64,000 bases of DNA. Origin: Ancylobacter sp. TS-1. Its GTDB lineage: Bacteria > Pseudomonadota > Alphaproteobacteria > Rhizobiales > Xanthobacteraceae. The notes below the pieces were generated by a model. The model had not been told where the DNA came from and did no database searches. It saw nothing but the letters and a program-made list of their open reading frames with translations. Both the position numbers and the translations under genes were made by a program. Positions 44,386 through 53,777 of this stretch are shown here, one piece after another; position 1 is the first letter of the stretch; each line of letters starts with the position of its first letter. The stretch lies in the NCBI RefSeq assembly GCF_009223885.1, contig NZ_CP045144.1:3584001-3648000 (forward strand). Reading direction: 5' to 3'.

Positions 44386-45231
44386 ATGCTGCGGATCGAG
44401 GGTCTTTCCAAACGCTATGCCAAGGGCGACAGGGCTCTCGATCACATAGATCTGCAAGTGCCGGCCGGTCAGGTCGTCGGCCTGATCGGTCCTTCCGGCG
44501 CCGGCAAGTCCACGCTCATCCGCTGCGTGAACCGGCTTGTTGAGCCGACCGAGGGGACGATACGCCTCGGCGATATTGAACTGACGGCGCTAGGTCGGGC
44601 CGGGCTTCGCCGAGCCCGGCGCCGCATGGGCATGATTTTTCAGGAATACGCTTTGGTCGAGCGGCTCTCGGTGATGGAGAACGTGCTGTCCGGCCGCCTC
44701 GGCTATGTTGGCTTTTGGCGTGCCTGGTTCCGGCGCTTCCCCCAGGCCGACATCGACCGGGCCTTTGCGGTGCTCGACCGCGTCGGCCTGATGGACCATG
44801 TCGATAAGCGTGCCGATGAACTTTCCGGCGGCCAGCGGCAGCGTGTCGGCATTGCCCGCGCGCTGGTGCAGGAGCCCGATATTCTCTTGGTGGACGAGCC
44901 CACTGCCAGCCTCGATCCGAAGACCTCGCGTCAGATCATGCGCCTCATCGTCGAGATCTGCGCCGAGCGTAATCTGGCCGCGATCGTCAACATCCATGAT
45001 GTCGCCCTCGCTCAGATGTTCGTGCAGCGCATTGTCGGCCTGCGCGCCGGTCGTGTGGTGTTCGACGGACCGCCCGAGAGCCTCGACCCCGAAGCCCTGA
45101 CGGCGATCTATGGCGAGGAAGACTGGTCCAAGACGATGACGCGGGAGGAAGAGGCTGAGGACAGTGCGCATGCCGCCGCCTCCGAGCAGTTGCGCGGCGT
45201 CCGCGCGCCGCTGATCGCGGAAGCGCTTTGA
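44386..45231 (+). CDS. phnC: phosphonate-type ABC ATPase (PhnC-like)
   Basis: 281 aa from the ATG at 44386. Walker [21 protein letters not shown], signature [17 protein letters not shown] and Walker [17 protein letters not shown] are complete. The C-terminal region extends past the usual PhnC by about 30 acidic residues. Its stop overlaps the next start (TGATG). Confidence 0.92.
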   Translation: MLRIEGLSKRYAKGDRALDHIDLQVPAGQVVGLIGPSGAGKSTLIRCVNRLVEPTEGTIRLGDIELTALGRAGLRRARRRMGMIFQEYALVERLSVMENVLSGRLGYVGFWRAWFRRFPQADIDRAFAVLDRVGLMDHVDKRADELSGGQRQRVGIARALVQEPDILLVDEPTASLDPKTSRQIMRLIVEICAERNLAAIVNIHDVALAQMFVQRIVGLRAGRVVFDGPPESLDPEALTAIYGEEDWSKTMTREEEAEDSAHAAASEQLRGVRAPLIAEAL

Positions 45232-46034
45232 TGTCCGACGCCGTTCGTCCGCGCCGCTGGCGTCCTGCGCCACTGATCGCCAATCCCTGGCTGCGCCACG
45301 GCCTGACGCTGGGCGCTGTGATCTATCTCGCGCTGGCGCTGGGGACCATCGACGTCAATTGGGCCCGTGTCATCGACGGCCTTGATCGGGGCGCGCGTTT
45401 CATCGCCGGCTTCCTGCAGCCGAACTTCTCGGCGCGCTGGGACGACATCGTCCAGGGCATGATCGAGAGCCTGACCATGACGGTGACATCCACCGTCGCC
45501 GGCATCGCCATTTCCATCCCCATCGGCATCGGGGCCGCCCGCAATATCGTGCCGCGTCCGGTCTATTATGTGTGCCGGTCGATCATTGCGGTGTCGCGGT
45601 CGCTGCAGGAGATCATCGTCGCGATCTTCCTGGTCGCCATGGTCGGCTTCGGACCGTTCGCCGGCTTCCTCACCCTGTCCTTCGCGACCATCGGCTTCCT
45701 CTCGAAGCTGCTTGCCGAAGACATCGAGGATATCGACCCGGCCTCGGTGGAGGCCATCCGCGCCACCGGCTCGGGCTGGTTTTCGATGCTGTCCTATGGC
45801 GTGCTGCCCCAGGTGATGCCCCGGCTGATCGGCCTGTCGCTGTATCGGCTGGACATTAATTTCCGCGAGTCGGCAGTGGTGGGCATCGTCGGCGCCGGCG
45901 GCATCGGCGCGACGCTGAATACCGCGATAGATCGCTATGAGTTCGATAGTGCGGCGGCCATTCTCCTTCTCATCATCGGCATCGTGATGGTGAGCGAGTA
46001 CACGTCGAGCATCATTCGCAAAAGGGTGCAGTGA
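45231..46034 (+). CDS. phnE: phosphonate-type ABC permease (PhnE-like) 1
   Basis: 267 aa from the ATG at 45231. Five or six membrane helices and the permease loop ATGSGWFSMLSYGVLPQVMPRL; ends with RLDINFRESAVVGIVGAGGIGATLNTAI, typical for PhnE. Overlaps the second permease by 1 bp. Confidence 0.92.
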   Translation: MSDAVRPRRWRPAPLIANPWLRHGLTLGAVIYLALALGTIDVNWARVIDGLDRGARFIAGFLQPNFSARWDDIVQGMIESLTMTVTSTVAGIAISIPIGIGAARNIVPRPVYYVCRSIIAVSRSLQEIIVAIFLVAMVGFGPFAGFLTLSFATIGFLSKLLAEDIEDIDPASVEAIRATGSGWFSMLSYGVLPQVMPRLIGLSLYRLDINFRESAVVGIVGAGGIGATLNTAIDRYEFDSAAAILLLIIGIVMVSEYTSSIIRKRVQ

Positions 46035-46852
46035 TGGCGGTGCAGCACCTTGCCAATGGGCGTTTCGCCTGGCAGCGGCGGACCCCCAAGGCCGAATGGC
46101 TCAGCTGGCTGGCCTGGCTTGCGGGCGTCGCGCTCACCGTCTTCTGCTGGCGCGTGATGACGGAAAATACGATATGGGATTATGTCTGGGACGCGCCGAC
46201 GCAGGCGGCCGACATTGGCGGGCGCATGGTGCCGCCGCGGTGGAGCTACTTTCCCAACATCATCAAACCGCTCTGGGACACGCTGAACATTGCCACGCTC
46301 GGCACCCTGCTCGCGGTGTTCATCTCGGTGCCGATCGCGTTTCTGGCGGCGCGCAACACCACGCCGAGCGTCGCCTTCGTGCGTCCGCTGGCGATCTTCG
46401 TGATCGTCTCGTCGCGCTCGATCAACGCCATCATCTGGGCGCTGCTGCTGGTCTCCATTCTTGGCCCGGGCATTCTCGCCGGCATCATCGCCATCGCGCT
46501 GCGCTCGATCGGCTTTATCGGAAAGCTGCTCTATGAGGCGATCGAGGAAATCGACGCCAAGCAGGTCGAGGCCATCACCGCCACCGGCGCCTCCGGCCCG
46601 CAAACGCTGGCCTACGCCATCGTTCCGCAGATCATGCCCGCCTTCGCCGGCATCACGGTGTTCCGCTGGGACATCAACATCCGCGAATCCACCGTGCTCG
46701 GGCTGGTGGGCGCCGGCGGCATCGGCCTCAATCTCGAAAGCTCGCTCAACACGCTGGCCTGGCCGCAGGTGACGCTGATCCTTCTCGTCATCCTCGGCAC
46801 GGTGGTCGTCAGCGAATGGATTTCGGCACGCATCCGCCACGCCATCATCTGA
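46034..46852 (+). CDS. phnE: phosphonate-type ABC permease (PhnE-like) 2
   Basis: 272 aa from the ATG at 46034. Membrane helices around residues 18-40 and 80-265, loop ATGASGPQTLAYAIVPQIMPAFAG and FRWDINIRESTVLGLVGAGGIGLNLESS. Two distinct permeases point to a heterodimeric importer of the phosphonate/phosphite class. No C-P lyase (phnG-M) or phosphite dehydrogenase genes are in view, so transport of a phosphate-like oxyanion is likely. Confidence 0.92.
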   Translation: MAVQHLANGRFAWQRRTPKAEWLSWLAWLAGVALTVFCWRVMTENTIWDYVWDAPTQAADIGGRMVPPRWSYFPNIIKPLWDTLNIATLGTLLAVFISVPIAFLAARNTTPSVAFVRPLAIFVIVSSRSINAIIWALLLVSILGPGILAGIIAIALRSIGFIGKLLYEAIEEIDAKQVEAITATGASGPQTLAYAIVPQIMPAFAGITVFRWDINIRESTVLGLVGAGGIGLNLESSLNTLAWPQVTLILLVILGTVVVSEWISARIRHAII

Positions 46853-47005
46853 TGAATCAAGCTCTCTCCGCTTTCACGGCGCTCCCGGCGGCTCGTCGCC
46901 CATCAGCCCCGGCGGATGCTGCCGGCGCCACTGCCCACTAGGTGAGATCAGTCGGCAGGCGCATAACAGCCGTCGATCCGAGGCACGGCGACAGGAGAGC
47001 TTTTC

Positions 47006-48073
47006 ATGAACGCCACCGATTATGATGTCATCGTCATTGGCGGTGGTCAGGCTGGCCTCGCCACCGCCTATTATCTGCGCCGGGCGGGTCTGAGCTTCGT
47101 CATCCTCGATGCGGGCGAGGCGGCGGGCGGTGCCTGGGTTCACACCTGGGATTCGCTGCACCTGTTCTCCCCGGCGGCGTTCAGCTCATTGCCCGGCTGG
47201 CCGATGCCAGCGGGAGACAGCGACGCCTTTCCGACCCGCGACGCGGTGATCGACTATCTCACCCGCTATGAGCAGCGCTACGGCTTCGCGATCGAGCGTC
47301 CCTGCGTCGTCGAGGCCGTAGAGCCTGTCATGGACGGCTTGCAGGTCCGATTGACGACAGGCCGCCGCTTGACGACCAGCGCCGTCGTCAGCGCGACAGG
47401 CACATGGTCGGCTCCCTTCGTTCCCACCTATCCCGGTCAGGATCAGTTCCGGGGAATTCAGCTTCACTCCGCCTTCTATCAAAGTCCGGAGCCGTTCCGG
47501 GACAAGCGTGTGCTGGTCATTGGCGGCGGCAATTCGGGCGCGCAGATTTTCGCCGAGCTTGCGCCCGTCGCGGCCGCGACCTGGGTGACACTTCAGGAGC
47601 CGGTCTTTCTGCCCGATGATGTCGATGGGCGGGTGCTTTTCGAGCGCGCCAGCGCGCGCGTCCGTGGCGAGGACGGCCCCGCAGGTTTCGGCGACATCGT
47701 GATGGTACCGCCGGTCAAGGCGGCGCGCGATCGCGGCATCCTCCATGCGGTTCGGCCGTTCGAGCGCTTCACCCCCGACGGCGTGATCTGGCCCGATGGG
47801 ACGGCGAGCCCCGTCGGTGCCGTGATCTGGTGCACGGGTTTTCGGCCGGAGACCGCACATTTGCAGCTTCTGGGTTGTGTGGAGTCCGATGGTCGAATTG
47901 AGGTCGTCGATCAGCGCGCGGTGGCCCAGCCGCGCCTGTGGCTTGCCGGTTATGGCAATTGGACGGGCGCTGCTTCCGCGACGCTGATCGGCGCCGGACG
48001 AACGGCGCGCGAGCTGGCTCCCCGGATCTCGGATGCCCTGGTATCCGAGATCCGCCACGCTCCGGTTGCCTGA
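47006..48073 (+). CDS. arsO: ArsO-type flavin monooxygenase
   Basis: 355 aa. FAD-binding Rossmann motif [16 protein letters not shown] at the N-terminus and a second NAD(P)-binding motif [17 protein letters not shown] near residue 170; ends with [21 protein letters not shown]. It belongs to the flavoprotein monooxygenase group called ArsO when found in ars operons. A role in arsenic oxidation or detoxification is inferred from the setting; its reaction is unproved. Confidence 0.78.
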   Translation: MNATDYDVIVIGGGQAGLATAYYLRRAGLSFVILDAGEAAGGAWVHTWDSLHLFSPAAFSSLPGWPMPAGDSDAFPTRDAVIDYLTRYEQRYGFAIERPCVVEAVEPVMDGLQVRLTTGRRLTTSAVVSATGTWSAPFVPTYPGQDQFRGIQLHSAFYQSPEPFRDKRVLVIGGGNSGAQIFAELAPVAAATWVTLQEPVFLPDDVDGRVLFERASARVRGEDGPAGFGDIVMVPPVKAARDRGILHAVRPFERFTPDGVIWPDGTASPVGAVIWCTGFRPETAHLQLLGCVESDGRIEVVDQRAVAQPRLWLAGYGNWTGAASATLIGAGRTARELAPRISDALVSEIRHAPVA

Positions 48074-48142
48074 AGCGCAGGCGCGCACGTTGGCGCTGAA
48101 GAATTCGACGAGGCCGGGCGTCCCGCGCCGCGATGCCCGGGA

Positions 48143-49189
48143 TCAGCCGCCCGTCACGCTCATGTGGCGGCGCACGGCGGGGGCCTGGCCGGTGCGCTCG
48201 ATGACGAAATCATGCCCCTTGGGCTTGCGGAAGATGGCGTCGTCCAGCGCCGCGTGCAGGGTCTCGTCGCTCTCGGAGGCGCGGAGGGGGCTGCGAAGGT
48301 CCGCCGCGTCGTCCTGACCCAGGCACATATAGAGCGTGCCGGTGCAGGTGACCCGCACCCGGTTGCAGCCCTCGCAGAAATTATGCGTCAGCGGGGTGAT
48401 GAGGCCGAGCCGCCCGCCGGTCTCCTTGATCGAGACATAGCGTGCCGGCCCGCCGGTGCGGAAGGCGATGTCCTCCAGCGTCCAGTGCTGCGCCAGCCGC
48501 TCGCGCACGGTGGAGAGCGGCAGATACTGGTCGAGGCGCTCTGCCCCGGTGTCCCCCAGCGGCATCACCTCGATCAGCGAGATGTCCATGCCCCGGCCAT
48601 GCGCCCATTCGATCAGCGCGGGGATCTCGTCCTCGTTCTCGCCGGCCAGCGCCACCGCGTTGAGCTTCACATGGATGCCGGCCGCCTGCGCCGCGTCGAT
48701 GCCGGCGAGCACCTTGTTGAGGTCGCCCCAGCGGGTCAGCGCGCGGAACTTCGCCGGGTCCAGCGTGTCGAGCGAGACATTGATGCGCTTGACGCCGCAG
48801 GCGGCCAGCTCGCGGGCGAAGCGGGCGAGCTGCGAGCCGTTGGTGGTGAGCGTCAGCTCCTCCAGCGCGCCTGAATCCAGGTGGCGCGAGAGCGAGCGGA
48901 ACAGGGTCATCACGTCGCGGCGCACCAGCGGCTCGCCGCCGGTCAGGCGCAGCTTCCTCACGCCGCGCGCGACGAAGGCCGAGCACAGCCGGTCGAGTTC
49001 CTCCAGCGTCAGCAGCTCGGGCTTGGGCAGGAACGTCATATGTTCCGCCATGCAGTACACGCAGCGGAAGTCGCAGCGGTCCGTCACCGAAACGCGCAGA
49101 TAGGTCACCGCGCGGCCGAACGTGTCGACCAGCGGGGCGCGCGCAACGAGGCGCTCCGCGCCGACGGCGGAGGAAAGTCGGAGATTCAT
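48143..49189 (-). CDS. moaA: GTP 3',8-cyclase MoaA
   Basis: 348 aa. Radical-SAM cluster Cys39-X3-Cys43-X2-Cys46 ([11 protein letters not shown]), the GGEP motif ([10 protein letters not shown]), a second cluster in [13 protein letters not shown], and the C-terminal GG that completes the active site. It carries out the first step of molybdenum cofactor synthesis. Placed directly downstream of aioBA, it likely raises cofactor supply for arsenite oxidase. Confidence 0.95.
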   Translation of the reverse strand: MNLRLSSAVGAERLVARAPLVDTFGRAVTYLRVSVTDRCDFRCVYCMAEHMTFLPKPELLTLEELDRLCSAFVARGVRKLRLTGGEPLVRRDVMTLFRSLSRHLDSGALEELTLTTNGSQLARFARELAACGVKRINVSLDTLDPAKFRALTRWGDLNKVLAGIDAAQAAGIHVKLNAVALAGENEDEIPALIEWAHGRGMDISLIEVMPLGDTGAERLDQYLPLSTVRERLAQHWTLEDIAFRTGGPARYVSIKETGGRLGLITPLTHNFCEGCNRVRVTCTGTLYMCLGQDDAADLRSPLRASESDETLHAALDDAIFRKPKGHDFVIERTGQAPAVRRHMSVTGG

Positions 49190-49228
49190 CAGGGGTCTCC
49201 AGGAAACCGCAGCGGCCTAAGGCAGGAA

Positions 49229-49261
49229 GACGGGCCGCCGCCTGTGGGGCGACGGCCCGTC
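49229..49261 (-). terminator. hairpin between aioA and moaA
   Basis: GACGGGCCG and its exact inverse CGGCCCGTC (49253-49261) form a 9-bp stem with a 15-base loop directly after the aioA stop. It may partly terminate the aioBA message or protect its 3' end, giving less moaA transcript. Confidence 0.55.
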
Positions 49262-49265
49262 GCCG

Positions 49266-51728
49266 TCAGGAGATGTATTCCTTCGACTTGAAGGTCAGGT
49301 GCAGAACGGACTTGGGTGCGTCGGCAATCTTGCGGATGCTGCCCCAGGTCTGCTTGTAGTTGGGAATGACGAACTCGTTGACACCCGCCGACACGACATT
49401 GCCCTGCACGCCGGTGGGATAGCCGAACAGCATGAAGGCCTGCTTGCGTCTGGCCGTCGGCGTCGGATAGGCCATGGCCTGGGTCGAGCCGTTGTCATTG
49501 TAGACCTCGACGAGATCGCCGTTTTTCAAGCCGAGGTCGGCCATGTCATCCGGGTTCATCTCGATGAACGGGTACGGCCAGCGGTCCATGACGAACTCGT
49601 TCTCGGTGTCGAGATAGGCGCTCTGCCACACCAGATTGGCCCGGCCATTGTTGATCAGGAACGGGAATTTGTCCTTCTCGGCCTGCTTGCCGGGCGCCTC
49701 CAGACCCCGCCACTGCGTCGCGGCGAAGACCGCCTTGCCGTCCGGCTTGTTGAATTTTCCGTCCGCGAACAGGCGCTTGGTGCCGACGATCCTGCCATCC
49801 TGCACGCCGGTCGCCGGCTCCTGGAAGCCGTTTGTTCCCATTGCCCGCAGCAGGTCATAGGTGACGAACTCGCCGCCCTTCTCATGGCCGTGATAGCCGT
49901 CCATAAAGGCGTCTTCCTCGGTCTTCCAGTCGAAGCCGGAGAATTTCGCCGCCATGTCGGTCTTGCCCATCTCGCCGAGCACGCGCTGCATGTGGTTGGC
50001 GATCCGTGCCGCGATCAGGCAGTCCGGCATGGCAACGCCGGGCGGGTCCATATAGCGCTCGGTGAGCCGCATGCGCCGTTCGCCATTCATCGAGGTGAGG
50101 TTCATCTCGCCCGAGGTCGCCGCCGGCAGCATGACGTGGGCCGCCTCGCCGACCTTGGTCGGGACGATGTCCACGTCGACGGAAAACAGCCCTCCCTTGC
50201 GTATCGCGTCCATGATCGCCGCGACCATGGCGGGCCGATCGCCATAGGGAACAGCGTTCATGGCATCCTTCACCAGATCGGTGCGCTTCTTGTAGACGCG
50301 CTTGAACTCCAGTGCGTTCAGCGTCGTCTTGTAGTGGTCGCAGCCCCAGATGTGATGGACGCCGCCCTTGCCCTCGATCAAGAGCTTGTCGACATAGGCG
50401 GCGGGGCGGCCGACATGGGCGTCGGAGGGGCGGGAATAGCCTTCCTGATGACCGCCCATGCGCACGCAGCCGCCGCCCGGACGACCAATATTACCGGTCG
50501 CCAGCGCGAGGTTCACCAGCGACTGGTTGGTGCGGTAATTGTCGTTGCCCCAGATGAGGCCTTTCTCATAGGCGAACATGGTGCGGCGGCGGGCGCCGCC
50601 GATCTTGGGCTCGGCGATCCAGGTAATCGCCTTGACGATGTCGGCCTCGGAAAGGCCGGTGATCTCCGCCGCCTCGGCAATCGAGACCTTGTTGGCGGCG
50701 ACCGCCTTGTCGAAGTCTTTCGTGGACGCGCCGATGAATTCCCGGTCGATCCAGCCCTTTTCCGCCGCATAGGTGAACCAGGCGTTGAACAACGCGAGGT
50801 CGGTGCCGGAATTGAGCGCGAGATGAAGCACGTTGTCCTTGCCCGCCTCCACTTCGCAGGCATTGACCGTCACTGTGCGGCGCGGATCGACGATGACCAC
50901 CCGGCCCTGAGCCACCGGCTCGCTGCCGAACTCGGCCTTCTTTTTGTCCATCGAGGTGCCGCGCAAATTCGGCACCCAATGGTTCAGGAAGTAGTTGGTC
51001 TGGGTTTCCAGCGCGTTGGTGCCGACGGCCACGATGGTGTCGGCGAGCTGGGCGTCCTCATAGCAATTGTTCAGTTCGCCGACGCCCATGTCGCGCGAGC
51101 CGTGAACCTCGGAATTGTAGGCCGGGCGGTTGTGGATGCGGATGTTCTTGACCTTCATCGCCCCAAAATAGAGCTTGCCGGTGCCCCAGGTGTTCTCATA
51201 GCCGCCGCCGGCGCCGCCATGGTCGAAAGCGGAGACGAACAGCCCATCCTCGCCCTGTTCGGCGATCACGGCCGATGTCACCCGGGCGACGAGGTCGAGC
51301 GCGTCGTCCCAGCTGGTCGGTTGCAGCTGGCCGTAGCGCCAGACCAGCGGATCGGTAAGGCGCTGGAGCTGCGTGTTGCGTTGGCGCGAATAGCTCATCT
51401 CCGCGATGCGCGCGCCGCGCACCGATCCGAGGCCGGAGTTCACCGAGCATTCGCGGTCGGGCTTGATGACGATGTGCACATCTCGGCCGTCCTGGCGGAC
51501 AATGTTGTACATGGACGGGGCGTACCAGGCCGGGGTGTCCGCCCCCTGCTGCTCGGCGAGGTCGACGCCGAACGCGTTGTCTGCCGGGGCGGTACCGCCC
51601 TCATAACGGGCGTCCCAGCTATAGGCCTTGTAGCCACAGCCGACGATGCAGTAGTGACAGACGACGTTGTGGACCTTGGCGTTGGCCGGGACGATGGGCA
51701 GCCGGCCTATCTGGCGCTTGTAAGCCAT
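49266..51728 (-). CDS. aioA: arsenite oxidase large subunit AioA
   Basis: 820 aa, full length for the family. The N-terminal CHYCIVGC motif (Cys24-X2-Cys27-X3-Cys31) is the unusual three-cysteine site that binds the [3Fe-4S] cluster of AioA. Other family marks: GCGYKAYSWD, GVHHIWGCDHYKTTLNALEFK and RANLVWQSAYLDTENEFV. It holds the bis-molybdopterin guanine dinucleotide site that oxidises arsenite to arsenate in the periplasm. It has no signal peptide of its own and would be exported with AioB by the Tat route. Confidence 0.98.
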   Translation of the reverse strand: MAYKRQIGRLPIVPANAKVHNVVCHYCIVGCGYKAYSWDARYEGGTAPADNAFGVDLAEQQGADTPAWYAPSMYNIVRQDGRDVHIVIKPDRECSVNSGLGSVRGARIAEMSYSRQRNTQLQRLTDPLVWRYGQLQPTSWDDALDLVARVTSAVIAEQGEDGLFVSAFDHGGAGGGYENTWGTGKLYFGAMKVKNIRIHNRPAYNSEVHGSRDMGVGELNNCYEDAQLADTIVAVGTNALETQTNYFLNHWVPNLRGTSMDKKKAEFGSEPVAQGRVVIVDPRRTVTVNACEVEAGKDNVLHLALNSGTDLALFNAWFTYAAEKGWIDREFIGASTKDFDKAVAANKVSIAEAAEITGLSEADIVKAITWIAEPKIGGARRRTMFAYEKGLIWGNDNYRTNQSLVNLALATGNIGRPGGGCVRMGGHQEGYSRPSDAHVGRPAAYVDKLLIEGKGGVHHIWGCDHYKTTLNALEFKRVYKKRTDLVKDAMNAVPYGDRPAMVAAIMDAIRKGGLFSVDVDIVPTKVGEAAHVMLPAATSGEMNLTSMNGERRMRLTERYMDPPGVAMPDCLIAARIANHMQRVLGEMGKTDMAAKFSGFDWKTEEDAFMDGYHGHEKGGEFVTYDLLRAMGTNGFQEPATGVQDGRIVGTKRLFADGKFNKPDGKAVFAATQWRGLEAPGKQAEKDKFPFLINNGRANLVWQSAYLDTENEFVMDRWPYPFIEMNPDDMADLGLKNGDLVEVYNDNGSTQAMAYPTPTARRKQAFMLFGYPTGVQGNVVSAGVNEFVIPNYKQTWGSIRKIADAPKSVLHLTFKSKEYIS

Positions 51729-51739
51729 TGTTTCCTCCC

Positions 51740-52264
51740 TCAGAGCACGTTCGATAGGCGGCCGTACAGAAGCTCGTCGACGCCTTCGGCGTAGATGTCG
51801 CCCTTGTCGTCGATCCGCAGCGCGTATTGGGGAAGGTTCTGCGTCGCCTGCCCCCAGACCTGCTGCCCACCCTTTTCGCAGTCGAAGCGCGAGTAATGGC
51901 CGGGGCAGTTCAGCGTCTTGTCGCCGGCGGAATAGGCCAGCGGAAATCCCTTGTGCGGGCAGACGGTCGAAAACCCGACAATGTCGCCCTCAGGCCCGGC
52001 GCCGCCCGGTACGGGCGTGCCGAGCTTCAGCAGGACGCCCGGCGCATCCTCGTCGGGATAGGCGACATCCAGCGGCTCATTGGTCGTGAGGTCCTTGACG
52101 TTGGCCAGCCGGTTCGCCGGGTATTTGACCAGCGCGGCTGCCGCTTCGGCCGCCTTGGCCTGCGCCGGCAGCACGGTTGCTGCGGCCGCTCCGGCGGTCA
52201 TTACGCCGGCACCCGTCAGAAACTGGCGGCGGCCGGCATCTACGAGGCTTTGGCACCTCTTCAT
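51740..52264 (-). CDS. aioB: arsenite oxidase Rieske small subunit AioB
   Basis: 174 aa. A twin-arginine signal (GRRQFLTGAGVMTAG) is followed by a Rieske [2Fe-2S] domain with CPHKGFPL and CPGHYSRFD, giving the Cys-X-His pairs. It passes electrons from the molybdenum site to a cytochrome or azurin. First gene of the aioBA operon; the sigma-54 promoter lies 48 bp upstream. Confidence 0.97.
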   Translation of the reverse strand: MKRCQSLVDAGRRQFLTGAGVMTAGAAAATVLPAQAKAAEAAAALVKYPANRLANVKDLTTNEPLDVAYPDEDAPGVLLKLGTPVPGGAGPEGDIVGFSTVCPHKGFPLAYSAGDKTLNCPGHYSRFDCEKGGQQVWGQATQNLPQYALRIDDKGDIYAEGVDELLYGRLSNVL

Positions 52265-52312
52265 ATTCGCTCCCTCCCATCATGCAGTGTCCGCGTGCGG
52301 AAGACAGCGCTT

Positions 52313-52329
52313 TGCAGGAGGTGGGCCAG
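52313..52329 (-). promoter_or_regulatory. sigma-54 promoter of aioBA
   Basis: CTGGCCCACCTCCTGCA on the minus strand fits the YTGGCACG-N4-TTGCW consensus with the GG and GC doublets at the required 11-bp offset. This is the type of promoter that AioR, a sigma-54 activator, needs. Confidence 0.75.
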
Positions 52330-52392
52330 TTTAGAATAGCGATAAAATTCAGCGGCTTACGTTTAGCCGTCAGGCGGTTGCCGACGCCCCGT

Positions 52393-52441
52393 GTTCGGCA
52401 ATCCGAACATGCTGCGCTGCCGTTGGTTCGGACTTTCGAAC
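52393..52441. promoter_or_regulatory. two AioR binding sites (UAS) upstream of aioBA
   Basis: Two inverted repeats of the same form, GTTCG-N6-CGAAC, lie at 52393-52408 and 52426-52441. Their spacing is 33 bp, about three helical turns, and they are 64-128 bp upstream of the -24/-12 element, the usual distance for enhancer-binding sites. They lie between the aioR stop and aioB. Confidence 0.7.
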
Positions 52442-52454
52442 AGCAGGCTGCGCC

Positions 52455-53777
52455 CTACGGCTCGGCACCCAGACCGAGCCGGCGCATCTTCTCCCACAGC
52501 GTGGTGCGCCCGATGCCGAGCAGCCGCGCCGCTGCGCTGATCTCGCCCTGCGTGCTGGCGAGCGCACGCAGGATGTGCCGCTTCTCGGCATCAAGGCGCG
52601 CCTCCTCCAGCGAGCCGAGCTGAGGGGCGCCCACGGGGCCGCCCGCGGCCTGCTCGGGAAACAGGTCGCCCGGCATGATCCAGGGGCCCATGCCGAGCGC
52701 CATGGCACGCTCCATGCGGTTGCGCAGCTCGCGAATATTGCCGGGCCAGGAATGGGCAAGCGCGGCTTCCTCGGCGAGGGCGCTGATGCCGTTGGCCTGG
52801 GTCGCCAACCGGCCCGAGAGTTCGGCGAAGACCCGTTCCATCAGCCAGGGAATGTCCTCCCGCCGCTCCCGCAACGACGGCATGCGCACCGTGACGACAT
52901 TGATCCGGTAGTACAGATCCTCGCGGAAGCTGCCTGCGGCCACACGGCGGGGAAGATCGGCGTTGGTGGCGGTGACGAGCCGGCCGTTGAACCGCAGCGG
53001 CCGTTCGCCACCGACGCGGGTGAAAGTCCGATCCTCGATCAGGCGCAACAGCTTTGCCTGCAGTTCCGGCCGCAATTCGCCGATCTCGTCGAGAAACAGG
53101 ACGCCCGATCCGGTGCGCTCGGCATAGCCGAGATGGCGTTGCGCGGCGCCGGTGAAGGCGCCCTTCTCGTGACCGAACAGCTCGCTTTCCAGCAGGTCGG
53201 CGGGAATGGCGGCACAGTTCACCGCCATGAAGGGCTCGTTTGCGGCATCGGACATCGTGTGGAGGAAATGGGCGGCGACATCCTTGCCGGTGCCGGTTTC
53301 GCCGGTGATCAGCACGCTGGAGCCGACACGGGCGACGCGCCGCAGAAGCCTTTCGACCTCGCGGATCGCCGGCGAGATGCCCAGAACCGCACCGTCGGCC
53401 TCAAGCGGCGGATGCACGAGATCGCCCAGGCGCGCCAGGAAGTCGTCCATTTCGAACGGCTTGGTGACATAGTCGGCGGCGCCCGCGCGCATCAACCGGA
53501 CGGCCTGGTCGATATCGCCATGGCCAGTGATGAACAGGAAGGGCGGCGCATTGGCGCGACGCCCGGCTTCGCGGAACACCGCTTCCCCGGTCACGTCGGG
53601 AAGCCGGATGTCGCAGATGATCGCCCTGAAGCGCTGGTCGGCGATTTCCCCCAGCGCGTCCTGCCCAGCCTGCCACCATTTGACGGCCATGCCTTCGAGC
53701 GTCAGTCGCTGCACCAGACTTTCGCCCATGATGGGATCGTCTTCGACCAGGCCGATCAGAACGGGATCAGGCGACAT
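52455..53777 (-). CDS. aioR: sigma-54 response regulator AioR
   Basis: 440 aa from the ATG at 53777. Receiver domain with the phosphorylated Asp56 (IICDIRLPDV), an AAA+ activator domain with Walker A GETGTGKD, the sigma-54 contact loop GAFTGA (HEKGAFTGAAQ) and a C-terminal Fis-type HTH (EISAAARLLGIGRTTLWEKMRRLGL). It turns on aioBA transcription when phosphorylated by AioS. The start overlaps the aioS stop. Confidence 0.95.
   Translation of the reverse strand: MSPDPVLIGLVEDDPIMGESLVQRLTLEGMAVKWWQAGQDALGEIADQRFRAIICDIRLPDVTGEAVFREAGRRANAPPFLFITGHGDIDQAVRLMRAGAADYVTKPFEMDDFLARLGDLVHPPLEADGAVLGISPAIREVERLLRRVARVGSSVLITGETGTGKDVAAHFLHTMSDAANEPFMAVNCAAIPADLLESELFGHEKGAFTGAAQRHLGYAERTGSGVLFLDEIGELRPELQAKLLRLIEDRTFTRVGGERPLRFNGRLVTATNADLPRRVAAGSFREDLYYRINVVTVRMPSLRERREDIPWLMERVFAELSGRLATQANGISALAEEAALAHSWPGNIRELRNRMERAMALGMGPWIMPGDLFPEQAAGGPVGAPQLGSLEEARLDAEKRHILRALASTQGEISAAARLLGIGRTTLWEKMRRLGLGAEP

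Noticed and set aside
49299..51794. 831-codon open frame on the plus strand opposite aioA
   Set aside because: It mirrors aioA exactly, has no recognisable domain and reflects high GC at the third codon position. AioA on the minus strand has all family motifs.
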